From assembly GCA_023227965.1 (NCBI GenBank), contig JALOCA010000047.1, positions 1-20,923 on the forward strand: a stretch of 20,923 nt of DNA. Reading direction: 5' to 3'. Below are positions 6,999 to 16,082 of this stretch, in pieces; position 1 is the stretch's first letter, and each line of letters opens with the position of its first letter. Position numbers and translations under genes: made by a program. The notes below the pieces were generated by a model that searched no databases, had not been told where the DNA came from, and saw only the letters and a list, made by a program, of their open reading frames with translations. This stretch comes from Lentimicrobiaceae bacterium (GTDB lineage Bacteria > Bacteroidota > Bacteroidia > Bacteroidales > JALOCA01).

Positions 6999-9900
6999 AT
7001 GAAAAAAAAAGATCAGTGTGAGGAACGACATCTTTTTAAGTTCCCGTTTATGAAAATCTTATTAACTATGAAATTAATCATTGTACTGATTTGCTTTGCC
7101 GGCCTTTTAAGTAGTATGGGCGAAACCTACGCACAAAGTACGAAATTGAGCATGAATCTCAAAGATGTTGCTGTAAAGGAGATTCTTCAAAAGATTGAGG
7201 ATCAAACAGAATTCTCTTTCATGTACGACAACAATAAGATTGATGTTTCCAGAAAAGTCGACCTGGTTGTTGAAGAAAAAACAATTGATGTAATTCTTTC
7301 TCAATTGTTTTCGAAAGAGAAGGTCAACTATGAGACAATTGACCGGCATATTATTCTGATGCCCTCTGGCTCGCCGCTATCTGCTGAACAGGTGGGAAAA
7401 AAAGTTACAGGAAAAGTCACTGATCAAACAGGGGTCTCCCTGCCTGGCGTTTCTGTCGTGGTAAAAGGTACCACTTTTGGTGTAATAACAGATACCAATG
7501 GAGATTTCTCATTGACCAATGTTCCGGAAAATGGCGTTTTGCAGTTCTCGTTTGTAGGGATGAAAAGGCTGGAGGTGAGCGTTACTGGGAAAAGAACTGT
7601 AAACGTAAGTATGGTTGAAGAAACTATTGGATTAGAGGAGGTTGTGGCTATCGCCTATGGGACAATCAAGAAAAAAGACTTAACAGGCGCTATTAGTACT
7701 GTAGATTCAAAACTAGTAGCGACACAGGCAAACTCAACAATAACGCGTGCCCTGGAAGGTGCAGTTGCAGGTTTGCAGGTATCCGCAATCGATGGGCAGC
7801 CAGGATTGGATATGGGTATTCGCATTCGGGGTCTGGGCACAGCCAGCCAGAATAACTCAAATGCCCTGGTAGTCGTCGACGGCGTACCGGCTCAAAATGA
7901 CAACCCGTTGTCTACCATCAATCCAAAAGATATTGCCAGTGTCAGTGTCTTAAAGGATGCGGCTTCTACTGCTATGTACGGTTCACGTGGGGCCAATGGG
8001 GTAGTTTTGATCACAACGAAGAACGGGAGTAAAGGAAAAACGAAAGTTTCTTTTGAAGGCCGTTGGGGTGTTAATCAGTGTGGACCATACCAATTCGATA
8101 AGATTGACAATCCGAAAGATTATTATGAATATGCCTGGCAAGCCATCTACAATGCGTATCGTTATGGTGTTGCCGGATCCGGGGTTTCCAAAAATTACAC
8201 AACAAACGTGCAAACCCCGAATCATACGGCTGCTGAAGCCGGACAATTTGCCAGCGCTCACTTGTTCGATTATAATAATTCGGAAACCAATTTCACTCGC
8301 AACGCATTAGGCAACTGGATGTTATACAATGTTCCGGGAGCCATTTATACGAAAACAGGTCTTGGTGCGACAGCCAGTTCGACAATGTCAGGAGCTTACC
8401 TGGTCAATCCCGATGGCAAACTGAATCCGGGTGCACAATTGCTTTACAACGACAATTATGATAAGTATTTATTGGAGAGCAAATTGCGGCAGGAATACAA
8501 TGTTTCAGCAAGTGGAGGTACCGATAAAGTGGATTATTTTATTTCGTTGGGTTATTTGGAAGATCCTTCCTATATCCGCGGTTCACAATTTTCGCGTTAC
8601 AGCGGACGTACCAATATCAACGCGCAATTGTATGATTGGTTAAAAGTGGGCACCAACATCGGTTATTCAAACCGCTCAACACAATCTACTGCAACGCGTT
8701 ATGGCCGTAACCCCGGATCGGCGGTTGCCAACCCTTTCCGTTTTATTAATGGGCAGAATCCTTTGACTCAGTTGTATGCCCATGATCAAGCCGGAAATTA
8801 TATCAATAATGCGGACGGAAGCAAAAAAGTTCATGTCCTTGCAGGAGACACCTGGTCCCCATTAGGATTAACTACTACTTCTCTTTCATCAACAAATATC
8901 CTTACCATGTTGGACAAGGATAAAGATGTAAGAAATTCAAGTGACCTGACCACCAGAACCTATGCCGAAGTGAAATTTATGAAAGACTTCAAGTTCACGA
9001 CCAATCTATCGTACGAAAAATACAATGAAGTACGTACGCGCTATTGGCAAAGCGAAACCGGCCAGGCTCAGGGAACCGGAGCCTTTGGCAAAGCTTACCA
9101 AAACGTGACAGTTATGAACACCCAGGAGTTATTGAATTACGGACATGAATTTGGCAAACACCATGTGGATGGTTTGGTAGGTCATGAGTTCAACAAATAT
9201 ACTTTTGAGAACCTGAACTACAATTCGGCTTACGAATTGATTCCCGGCTTTATTTCATTTGCAAACTACGTAGGCCATTATACCGGAGGTACATTTAGTA
9301 CGCCTGGCGGCAGCGACCAAAGAACCGCAATGGAAAGTTATTTTGGACGTTCCCACTATATTTACGACGATAAATATTATGCAGAGGCTTCCTTACGTCG
9401 GGATGGTTCTTCCAAGTTCAAAACCGACGCAACACGTTGGGGAACTTTCTGGGCTGTAGGTGGTGGCTGGAGAATATCCAAAGAAACCTTCATGGAAAAC
9501 ACTAAAAATTGGTTAAACAACCTGAAACTGCGTACTAATTATGGTGTTATTGGTAACCAAAACGGTATCGGAATGTATTCAGGCTATCAGACATGGGGAT
9601 ACGGAGCTATCTATACCTCAACAACTGCCGGTAACGGTATTCCTGCAAGTTACACATTAGGAAAAGGTGGTTTTGTCAACGATGGTTTAACCTGGGAAAA
9701 CACGAAGACCTTTGATGTTGGTTTAGATTTCACCTTGTTCGATCGCGTACATGGTACGATCGATTATTTTAACAAAAACACAGACAATGCCGTTTGGGAT
9801 CAACCGATTGCACTTTCACTCGGTCAGGGAAGTTTGCAAAAGAACTCAGCAAGAATCCAAAATAAAGGAATCGAAATTGAAGTAGATGTAGACATTATCA

Positions 9901-10784
9901 AAAGTAAAGACATCTATTGGAATGTTTCAACGAACGGAACCGCTTTTACCACTAAATTGATGGCTGTGCCTAAAGGTGTAGGTGCAACAGGAGATGGTAC
10001 CTGGACTGCAACAGCCGATGCATGGTCTGCATCCGGAGGCGGCGCTTCTTCAGGTATTACCTACTTGCGTGGCGTGGGAAAAGATTATTACAACTTGTAT
10101 ATGTTTAAATATGCCGGCGTTGATCAAAATACCGGACTTCCGCTCTTTTATCATAAAGTGACGGAAGCTGATCATACTGCCGGATTATACTCGGCTGTGA
10201 CCGTGGGTGGTGATGCAGAAACAACCAACTATTCTACAGCATCCCGTTACGAATTGGGTAGTGCGATTCCTAAATGGATAGGTGGTTTCAACACAACATT
10301 TAAATACAAGAACTTTGACTTTACTGCAGCGTTAGCCTATCAATTAGGCGGAAAATTTTTTAGTACTGATTATGGCAATAGTCTCTACAATAGTGAATAT
10401 GTTGGTTCTGCCTTGTCTGCTGAATTAATCGGAAATACCTGGACCCCGGAGAATACAGGCGCAAAATTCCCTATGGCTATGTATAGGAACTCGTACACTG
10501 ACGGAGCCACATTTGGAAGTTGGTTGTACACTGATATGGCACTGTTCAGCGCTTCTTATATGGATATCAAGAATATGACTGTTGGTTATACGTTTCCTAA
10601 AACGATGTTGAAGAAAACAAAAATCAACGCCCTGCGTCTGTATATGTCTGTTGATAACATATTTATGCTGACCTCACATTCAGGCATTGATCCGCGTATG
10701 TCGTTGGTTGGAGGCTTGGAAGTAGGCGCTTATTCCTATCCTTCCATGCGTACAATTTCATTCGGCGTGAACCTGGATTTATAA
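6999..10784 (+). CDS. SusC/RagA-family TonB-dependent transporter with STN signalling domain
   Basis: A 1261-residue outer-membrane importer for oligosaccharides, powered by TonB. The signal peptide ends at about TYA (Ala45). The chosen start gives the long basic leader (MKKKDQCEERHLFKFPFMK) common in STN-bearing SusC proteins; Met18 (7050) or Met24 are alternatives. Domains in order: STN (about 48-120), carboxypeptidase regulatory-like Ig domain (about 135-208), linker LEEVVAIAYGTIKKKDLTGA (212-231), plug (about 225-345) with the SusC signature LKDAASTAMYGSRGANGVVL (318-337), then the 22-strand barrel to the C-terminal ISFGVNLDL. The STN domain marks it as a transducer that contacts the DUF4974/FecR protein encoded just upstream. 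Length is at the long end for the family because of the added STN domain. The SusD partner gene begins 22 bases downstream, clearly in the same operon. Confidence 0.96.
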   Translation: MKKKDQCEERHLFKFPFMKILLTMKLIIVLICFAGLLSSMGETYAQSTKLSMNLKDVAVKEILQKIEDQTEFSFMYDNNKIDVSRKVDLVVEEKTIDVILSQLFSKEKVNYETIDRHIILMPSGSPLSAEQVGKKVTGKVTDQTGVSLPGVSVVVKGTTFGVITDTNGDFSLTNVPENGVLQFSFVGMKRLEVSVTGKRTVNVSMVEETIGLEEVVAIAYGTIKKKDLTGAISTVDSKLVATQANSTITRALEGAVAGLQVSAIDGQPGLDMGIRIRGLGTASQNNSNALVVVDGVPAQNDNPLSTINPKDIASVSVLKDAASTAMYGSRGANGVVLITTKNGSKGKTKVSFEGRWGVNQCGPYQFDKIDNPKDYYEYAWQAIYNAYRYGVAGSGVSKNYTTNVQTPNHTAAEAGQFASAHLFDYNNSETNFTRNALGNWMLYNVPGAIYTKTGLGATASSTMSGAYLVNPDGKLNPGAQLLYNDNYDKYLLESKLRQEYNVSASGGTDKVDYFISLGYLEDPSYIRGSQFSRYSGRTNINAQLYDWLKVGTNIGYSNRSTQSTATRYGRNPGSAVANPFRFINGQNPLTQLYAHDQAGNYINNADGSKKVHVLAGDTWSPLGLTTTSLSSTNILTMLDKDKDVRNSSDLTTRTYAEVKFMKDFKFTTNLSYEKYNEVRTRYWQSETGQAQGTGAFGKAYQNVTVMNTQELLNYGHEFGKHHVDGLVGHEFNKYTFENLNYNSAYELIPGFISFANYVGHYTGGTFSTPGGSDQRTAMESYFGRSHYIYDDKYYAEASLRRDGSSKFKTDATRWGTFWAVGGGWRISKETFMENTKNWLNNLKLRTNYGVIGNQNGIGMYSGYQTWGYGAIYTSTTAGNGIPASYTLGKGGFVNDGLTWENTKTFDVGLDFTLFDRVHGTIDYFNKNTDNAVWDQPIALSLGQGSLQKNSARIQNKGIEIEVDVDIIKSKDIYWNVSTNGTAFTTKLMAVPKGVGATGDGTWTATADAWSASGGGASSGITYLRGVGKDYYNLYMFKYAGVDQNTGLPLFYHKVTEADHTAGLYSAVTVGGDAETTNYSTASRYELGSAIPKWIGGFNTTFKYKNFDFTAALAYQLGGKFFSTDYGNSLYNSEYVGSALSAELIGNTWTPENTGAKFPMAMYRNSYTDGATFGSWLYTDMALFSASYMDIKNMTVGYTFPKTMLKKTKINALRLYMSVDNIFMLTSHSGIDPRMSLVGGLEVGAYSYPSMRTISFGVNLDL

Positions 10785-10806
10785 CAAACTTTAAAAATTA
10801 GTCAAG

Positions 10807-12417
10807 ATGAAAAAGTATATAATAGGAATTGCATTTATTGCAAGCTTGATTATGGCTTCGTGTGCGGGTCAATTGGAAATAGCGCCGCCCACTGCCATTA
10901 CTGATGAACAAATTAAAACGATATTGGCTTCCGGAGATACAGTAAAGATCAAACTGGTCCTGGAAAGTATGGCCAACACGATGCCAAATCTATTCAATAC
11001 AAGTGGTATCAGCGGGGGCGGAACAGCTGACGGGCGTTATCGTTCATGCCAGGGAATGGATTGTATGCGTAACCTGGAAGGGAATGACATCGTATTCGGC
11101 AATAAAAACCTAAGTATTTTTGGTGGGGACGAATATTTTCTGCGTGATTTCATATCCGCCTCTGTTGACAAAAATGCTTACTATTGGACTCAGGAATGGG
11201 CCATTATCACTGCTGTCAATAAGATGTTGCTCTATCTGGATGATGCAACGGTAGGGAACAATGCCAAATTGAAAGAGTACAAAGCAAGAGGTCTGGTAGC
11301 CCGTGCGTATGCATACAACTACCTGATGGAGAACTATCAGGATTCTTATCTACAGGGTGGAAAAGACAAATTAGGCCTTATGCTGTACGATTCCTATTCT
11401 CCAACACAACCTTACAAAGCGCGTGCTACTGCTACAGAAACATATGATTTTATCAAGAAAGACCTGACAACTGCCGTTTTGCTGTTCAATTCTGCGGGCA
11501 AAGGATACACAACCACAGTACTTACGGACATTGATTTAGGTGTCGCAAATTTTGTACTGGCAAGGGTATCGCTGATAACAGGCGATTGGGCGACAGTCCT
11601 TACTGCTTGCAATGGAATTTTGAGCAGTTACCTTACTCTGATGGGAGAAAATGTGTATGGCGGTACTAAAAATGTAAGTACCACGAACGTTCCGGAAATT
11701 CGCCCTGAAACAAACGGATTTCTTTACAACAATGTAAATCCGGAAGTCATTTTGGGGTGGCCTGTTGGTCAGGCACTCACCGCCCATAATGGTTGGATGA
11801 ACCCGTTTAGTGAAGGAAGCGGTGGTTTGGGCGAAGGATTTGAACGGATTGACAACCGTCTTTATAATAAAATAGACAATAACGACTATCGCAAGAATTG
11901 CTTTTTGGCAAACGACTTTGGAGATTATGCCTATCCCACTGCCGGTACGGTAAAATTCATTCCGGCCTATACAAATATGAAATTTGCCGCTACCCACGGC
12001 ATCGGAACCAACGACAAGAAAAATGTCGGAACCGTTACCTGTTACTACATGCGTACTTCTGAAGTGTACCTGATGAAAGCCGAAGCTCAGGCCCAGTCTG
12101 GTGATGCAAATGGTGCTAAAACCACCCTGAATATCTTACTTGGCGCCCGTACAAAGGCAGGTTCACCTAAATTGACCTGTGATACCTATTCTGGTATGGC
12201 CGGTTTAAATCCATTGCAAATGGTTCAATTACAAACCCGTATAGAAATGTGGGGTGAAGGTGGACGCGAATACTTTAACAACAAACGTTGGGGTATTGCT
12301 GTAGATCGGACAAGTTCTGCCAACCACGTTGATAAAAGTACTTATAGTGTAGCGAAAATGACACTGCAAATTCCGGAAGTAGAGACATTGTACAATCCTC
12401 TGTGTAAGCAGAATTAA
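10807..12417 (+). CDS. SusD/RagB-family glycan-binding lipoprotein
   Basis: A 536-residue surface lipoprotein that caps the SusC barrel and binds the glycan. The signal peptide MKKYIIGIAFIASLIMASC gives a lipobox MASC with lipidated Cys19. The helical, TPR-like SusD core shows ARGLVARAYAYNYLMENYQD (about 158-177), EVYLMKAEAQAQSGDANGAK (about 419-438) and the C-terminal family hallmark EMWGEGGREYFNNKRWG (about 480-496). The pairing with the SusC gene immediately upstream fixes its role. It is followed by two hairpins, so the susCD messenger probably ends here, with weaker expression of the enzymes beyond. Binding specificity cannot be read from sequence, since SusD proteins diverge strongly by substrate. 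Confidence 0.95.
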   Translation: MKKYIIGIAFIASLIMASCAGQLEIAPPTAITDEQIKTILASGDTVKIKLVLESMANTMPNLFNTSGISGGGTADGRYRSCQGMDCMRNLEGNDIVFGNKNLSIFGGDEYFLRDFISASVDKNAYYWTQEWAIITAVNKMLLYLDDATVGNNAKLKEYKARGLVARAYAYNYLMENYQDSYLQGGKDKLGLMLYDSYSPTQPYKARATATETYDFIKKDLTTAVLLFNSAGKGYTTTVLTDIDLGVANFVLARVSLITGDWATVLTACNGILSSYLTLMGENVYGGTKNVSTTNVPEIRPETNGFLYNNVNPEVILGWPVGQALTAHNGWMNPFSEGSGGLGEGFERIDNRLYNKIDNNDYRKNCFLANDFGDYAYPTAGTVKFIPAYTNMKFAATHGIGTNDKKNVGTVTCYYMRTSEVYLMKAEAQAQSGDANGAKTTLNILLGARTKAGSPKLTCDTYSGMAGLNPLQMVQLQTRIEMWGEGGREYFNNKRWGIAVDRTSSANHVDKSTYSVAKMTLQIPEVETLYNPLCKQN

Positions 12418-12440
12418 GCTGTATAGTTTAGTATTTTAGT

Positions 12441-12474
12441 ATTGGGCGGAGCATTTCGCTCCGCTCAATCTTTT
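12441..12474 (+). terminator. Intrinsic terminator after susD
   Basis: ATTGGGCGGAGC (12441-12452) pairs with GCTCCGCTCAAT (12458-12469) across a 5-base loop, a 12 bp stem with one G-T wobble and a GC-rich top. A short run CTTTT follows at once. This is the best terminator in the window and separates the susCD messenger from the peptidase gene. Partial read-through would give the usual step-down in enzyme expression. Confidence 0.8.
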
Positions 12475-12479
12475 AAGCC

Positions 12480-12525
12480 AGGCAATCTTTTTTTGTTCTG
12501 TTGAGGAACGATTGCCTAACTTTTT
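12480..12525 (+). terminator. Second hairpin, probable tandem terminator
   Basis: AGGCAATC (12480-12487) pairs with GATTGCCT (12510-12517). A seven-T bulge follows the left arm, and then GTTC (12495-12498) pairs with GAAC (12506-12509). A T-run (12521-12525) comes three bases after the stem. Together with the hairpin just before it this forms a tandem stop. The lopsided bulge makes it less certain than the first hairpin. Confidence 0.5.
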
Positions 12526-12568
12526 ATTCCCCTGCAAATACATAAACTCTCATTGATGCTATATTGTT

Positions 12569-14344
12569 ATGAGTCTAATAAAGAAACGCTTATTCCGTTT
12601 TGCCTTTTTATTGTTTTCCGGAGCTTTTATTGCTGGCTGTAGTAAAGATGATAAAGATCCAATTGCGCAACAAAATATTTTCAGGATAGATCAGACCACT
12701 ATTTCTGTTCCGGATGGTTCTTCTGTGAAAGTAAAGGTTAGCTCGCCGGCAGGTACTCTATGGAAAGTAACAACTCCAGGGGTCTATTGGTTGACTGTTA
12801 CCCCAACCAGCGCAACCGGCGACGGAGAAATTACAATAGCTGCTTCAAAGGTTATTTACCGGGAGAAAAGAGTGGCTATTGTATCAGTTGTAACAGAGGA
12901 TACCAAGATTGATGCCTCTTCACGCTCAGTCTATATAAATGTAACAGGCGCTGTTCCCAATACGGCTCCTGCAGCTCCTGTAAAGGCTGTTTATCCGGCT
13001 AACGGAGCAAAAGATGTACCTGAAGTTTATATGCGTTTGCAATGGAGTGATGCGATAGATCCTGATGGTGACCGGATTAGCTACTCTGTTGAATATTCGG
13101 CGGACCAGAAGACTTGGACCAAGAGTAATCAGTATTATGAAACTCCTTCCTGTACATTCTTTTCCAAGTTGACGGGTAACACAACCTATTATTGGCGGGT
13201 AGTGGCGAAAGACGCTTTTGGTGCAGAATCACCTGTGAGTTCTGTCTTTTCGTTTACAACTGCAGCCGAATCGGGTTCCTGGAAAGATGGGGAAGTTCGT
13301 TTGTTTCAGGATAACGGAAACGGAAGTAAGGATGCCTTTACTCTTATTGTTACAGGTGACGGTTTTACAGCAAGTGATATGGTCGCAGCCGGGAACTGGG
13401 AAAACCTCTCCTTAACCGCCATAAATGCACTGTTCGAAAATGCAGAACCTTATAAAACTTATCGTTCATATGTCCGGGTATATCGGATAGCCGGAATCTC
13501 ACCCCAATCTGGCATTTCTCAGCATCTGTCTGGTGATCAGACCGGTATCTGTACAAATGTTGTCAAAACTAAGTTTGGCACGATGTACGATAATGTTTCA
13601 AGTAGTGCCTGGACCGGTTTGTTTGATAATCCGAGTCCATCGACTGGTGGTTGTTTTGATAAGGTATTTAACTGGGCCGATTCTTGTCTGGTCACCAAGA
13701 ATATACACTTGTCGAAGAATTATGCTGTTTTAGTGCTACAGAATGTGTCTCATTACAATGGAACCGTCAACTACTTTTGGGATAAGGGCAAGAACCGCAC
13801 GATGGGATTTGTTTGCAATTGCCCGGGGACTTCGGGTACGCAAACCGGCTTTGAGAATGTAATTGTACATGAGATCGGAGGTCATGCCATTGGGCATTTG
13901 GCTGATTTGTATCAGACTGCACCGACTGCAACACTCACTGAAGAAAAGAGAAAGGGAACACTGGAATTTCAGACATACGGGTGGTACCAGAATGTGGATG
14001 TATCCGGTGATAAGACGAAATCTCAATGGGCACAAATATTTTCTTCTGCAGATTATTCGGTTTATTATCAGAAAGTTGGTTATTTTGAAGGAGCCCGTTC
14101 TGTAGGAAAAGGGATCTGGCGTGCTGAGTCAGACAATTCGTGCATGAATGATAACCGTTTCTATTATGATGCAGCTAGCCGATATTCGATCGTTAATCAG
14201 CTTAAAACGGCAGCCGGAGAAACTTCATCATGGGCTGATTTTGTAAATAAAGATTATGACCATGGTAATGTAGTTGTATCTACGAAGAGTGCGACGGTTC
14301 CTGGTGTGCCAATGTTGCCTGAACCCATTGTATGGAAAAGATAG
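12569..14344 (+). CDS. BACON-Fn3-peptidase M64 lipoprotein (IgA-peptidase-like metallopeptidase)
   Basis: A 591-residue lipoprotein with lipobox IAGC (Cys24). A BACON domain (about 38-125) carries the typical pattern ending TLWKVTTPGVYWLTVTP (63-79). A fibronectin type III domain follows (about 133-232, with TYYWRVVAKDAFG). The catalytic region (about 240-580) matches peptidase M64, with FTLIVTGDGFTASDM (257-271), the zinc-site segment HEIGGHAIGHLADLY (434-448; His434, Glu435, His439, His443, Asp446) and SCMNDNRFYYDAASRYSIV (524-542), the family's Met-turn/serine segment. The spacing is HExxxH, one residue longer than classical HExxH. I recall similar glycine-rich motifs in Bacteroidota M64 proteins but cannot check this. 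A surface peptidase inside a glycan locus suggests a glycoprotein or proteoglycan target; BACON domains are proposed to bind carbohydrate or mucin. The real target is unknown. Confidence 0.87.
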   Translation: MSLIKKRLFRFAFLLFSGAFIAGCSKDDKDPIAQQNIFRIDQTTISVPDGSSVKVKVSSPAGTLWKVTTPGVYWLTVTPTSATGDGEITIAASKVIYREKRVAIVSVVTEDTKIDASSRSVYINVTGAVPNTAPAAPVKAVYPANGAKDVPEVYMRLQWSDAIDPDGDRISYSVEYSADQKTWTKSNQYYETPSCTFFSKLTGNTTYYWRVVAKDAFGAESPVSSVFSFTTAAESGSWKDGEVRLFQDNGNGSKDAFTLIVTGDGFTASDMVAAGNWENLSLTAINALFENAEPYKTYRSYVRVYRIAGISPQSGISQHLSGDQTGICTNVVKTKFGTMYDNVSSSAWTGLFDNPSPSTGGCFDKVFNWADSCLVTKNIHLSKNYAVLVLQNVSHYNGTVNYFWDKGKNRTMGFVCNCPGTSGTQTGFENVIVHEIGGHAIGHLADLYQTAPTATLTEEKRKGTLEFQTYGWYQNVDVSGDKTKSQWAQIFSSADYSVYYQKVGYFEGARSVGKGIWRAESDNSCMNDNRFYYDAASRYSIVNQLKTAAGETSSWADFVNKDYDHGNVVVSTKSATVPGVPMLPEPIVWKR

Positions 14345-14373
14345 TATGTAAGAAACCAATATCCGGAACTATA

Positions 14374-16026
14374 ATGAATGATCGCAAAAGAATAACCATA
14401 GTCCGAATTATTCTGTTTATTGGTATCTCATTGTCCGTTTTGGGGCTTTCATCTTATGGAAAACCAATCCCGAAACACCGTTTGATACACAACAATGACG
14501 GAACAGATGCATTGGGAAATATCTGGTTTTCCAAACGTCCATTAAAAGTTGCAGATATCAATGCATACGTGGATATGGTCGCCAATTCGCAGGTAACGAC
14601 CTACATGATGTGTAGTGGCAGTGATTTTATGCTGTATCGTTCCAGGTACGGCAGGGTGCTTGGTGACGACCTGAATGGGAAACTGGATTGCGGCCGTGAC
14701 ACTGCAGCATGTAGTAATTTCAAAAAATACTATCGGAATTTCCTGAATCTCGAAAAAGAGGGAACAGATCTCATCTCCGCATCACTGAACCGTGCCAGAA
14801 AAGATGGAATGGAAGCATTTATTACTTACAGGATGAATGACCTCCATTTCAACGACACCACAACCCATTGCCCGATCGTCTATACCGATTTCTGGTACAA
14901 ACATCCTGAGTTTTGGCTCAACGATGCAACGCCGGGTTGGAATGCACCCCGGGCACTTGACTTTGCGCACAGGGAAGTAAGAGATCATAAACTGGCAATT
15001 ATTTCCGAGCAGCTTGATAAATATAACATGATTGACGGGTTCGATCTTGATTTTATGCGATTTATCGTTTACTTTAAAACTGGAGAAGGTCGCAAAAATG
15101 CCCCCTTAATGACTCAGCTTGTTAAAGATATCAGGGCTAAAGTAAATGACGTATCGGTCAAACGAGGCAGAAAAATTCTGCTCTCAGTAAGGGTCCCTCC
15201 CACTGTCAACGCTTGTCTGGATAAGGGACTGGATATTCAGGAATGGATTCGTATGGGGCTAATTGATTTTGTAACCATCGGTATTCATTGGCTGGGCGAT
15301 CCTTCTCTGCCTGTTGCAAAGTTTAGGAGCGATTTAGGCAAAATTGACATCCCTCTGTATGCTTCCATCGATGATGGAGGATATCGTCCGCGTGAAAATT
15401 TCTCCCATGGAATGTTCCGGGGAATGGCATCGCATATTTTATCACAAGGCGCCGATGGAATATATCTTTTTAATCAATACTTTAGTGCTTATATCACACA
15501 ATACAACAAACAAATACACCTGGAAGACGGTGGATATGTGTGCCGGGTTATGATGCCGCAACTATTGCAGGAAATTGGATCCCTGGAAACCCTACAGCAC
15601 CGCAATAAAATTTATTGCTTATGCGACAGTTCAGGTCAATATGGGATCAATCCGGTCTCTCCACTGCCACTAAATGTTGGTGAAAAACAAACTGCTGAAG
15701 CGAAGATTTACATTGGCGACGATCCCAAAAAGACAAAACCTGAAGAAGTAATTCTGTTTTTCAGGTTAAACAAACCATCAGCGTATGAATTGGTTGTAAA
15801 CGGAGTGAAAATATCTGATGAAAAACCAGCATACGCACATTTGTATGACAAAGCCAGGGGATTACAAAATATGGATCGGGAATGTGCATTTATACTTCCG
15901 GTATCTTGCTTAAAACAAGGGTACAATAAGATTTCATTCACTTCAAAAGAATCAGGTTCATTCAGCGTAAAACGTATGGAAGTTGCGTTGAAGTACGGTG
16001 CTATGGAAACCCACGGCTATTTTTAA
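14374..16026 (+). CDS. Secreted TIM-barrel hydrolase of uncertain family (GHL10-like)
   Basis: I chose ATG 14374 (550 residues) because it begins directly at a good signal peptide: MNDRKRITIVRIILFIGISL, cleavage near residue 28-29. An ATG at 14332 in the same frame overlaps the previous gene by 13 bases and would add 14 residues ahead of it. The core (about 35-375) has alternating strand/helix TIM-barrel features: DGFDLDFMRF (221-230, strand-end acidic residues D224 and D226), LSVRVPP (270-276), FVTIGIHWLGDP (299-310) and GADGIYLFNQYF (359-370). This pattern resembles GHL10-type and GH13/GH18-like barrels in which the Asp-x-Asp strand is catalytic. A beta-sandwich-like tail (about 430-550) may bind carbohydrate. 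I cannot assign a CAZy family or substrate. It is probably co-transcribed with the peptidase gene and the rhamnosidase gene 56 bases downstream. Confidence 0.82.
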   Translation: MNDRKRITIVRIILFIGISLSVLGLSSYGKPIPKHRLIHNNDGTDALGNIWFSKRPLKVADINAYVDMVANSQVTTYMMCSGSDFMLYRSRYGRVLGDDLNGKLDCGRDTAACSNFKKYYRNFLNLEKEGTDLISASLNRARKDGMEAFITYRMNDLHFNDTTTHCPIVYTDFWYKHPEFWLNDATPGWNAPRALDFAHREVRDHKLAIISEQLDKYNMIDGFDLDFMRFIVYFKTGEGRKNAPLMTQLVKDIRAKVNDVSVKRGRKILLSVRVPPTVNACLDKGLDIQEWIRMGLIDFVTIGIHWLGDPSLPVAKFRSDLGKIDIPLYASIDDGGYRPRENFSHGMFRGMASHILSQGADGIYLFNQYFSAYITQYNKQIHLEDGGYVCRVMMPQLLQEIGSLETLQHRNKIYCLCDSSGQYGINPVSPLPLNVGEKQTAEAKIYIGDDPKKTKPEEVILFFRLNKPSAYELVVNGVKISDEKPAYAHLYDKARGLQNMDRECAFILPVSCLKQGYNKISFTSKESGSFSVKRMEVALKYGAMETHGYF

Positions 16027-16082
16027 TACGGTTACCCTCTTATGATCAACTTATACTGACTATACTACTTATTAATTATTCA

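Noticed and set aside
11536..11997. 153-codon reverse open frame inside the SusD gene
   Set aside because: Its length is unremarkable under codon bias on the opposite strand; the sequence has no family features and the SusD frame is certain.
13365..13556. Reverse-strand open frames within the M64 and other large genes
   Set aside because: They are shadows of strong forward coding sequence with no recognisable domains or signals.
14332..14373. Upstream ATG of the TIM-barrel gene overlapping the peptidase gene by 13 bases
   Set aside because: The signal peptide starts cleanly at ATG 14374, and the 14 extra residues would sit ahead of it.
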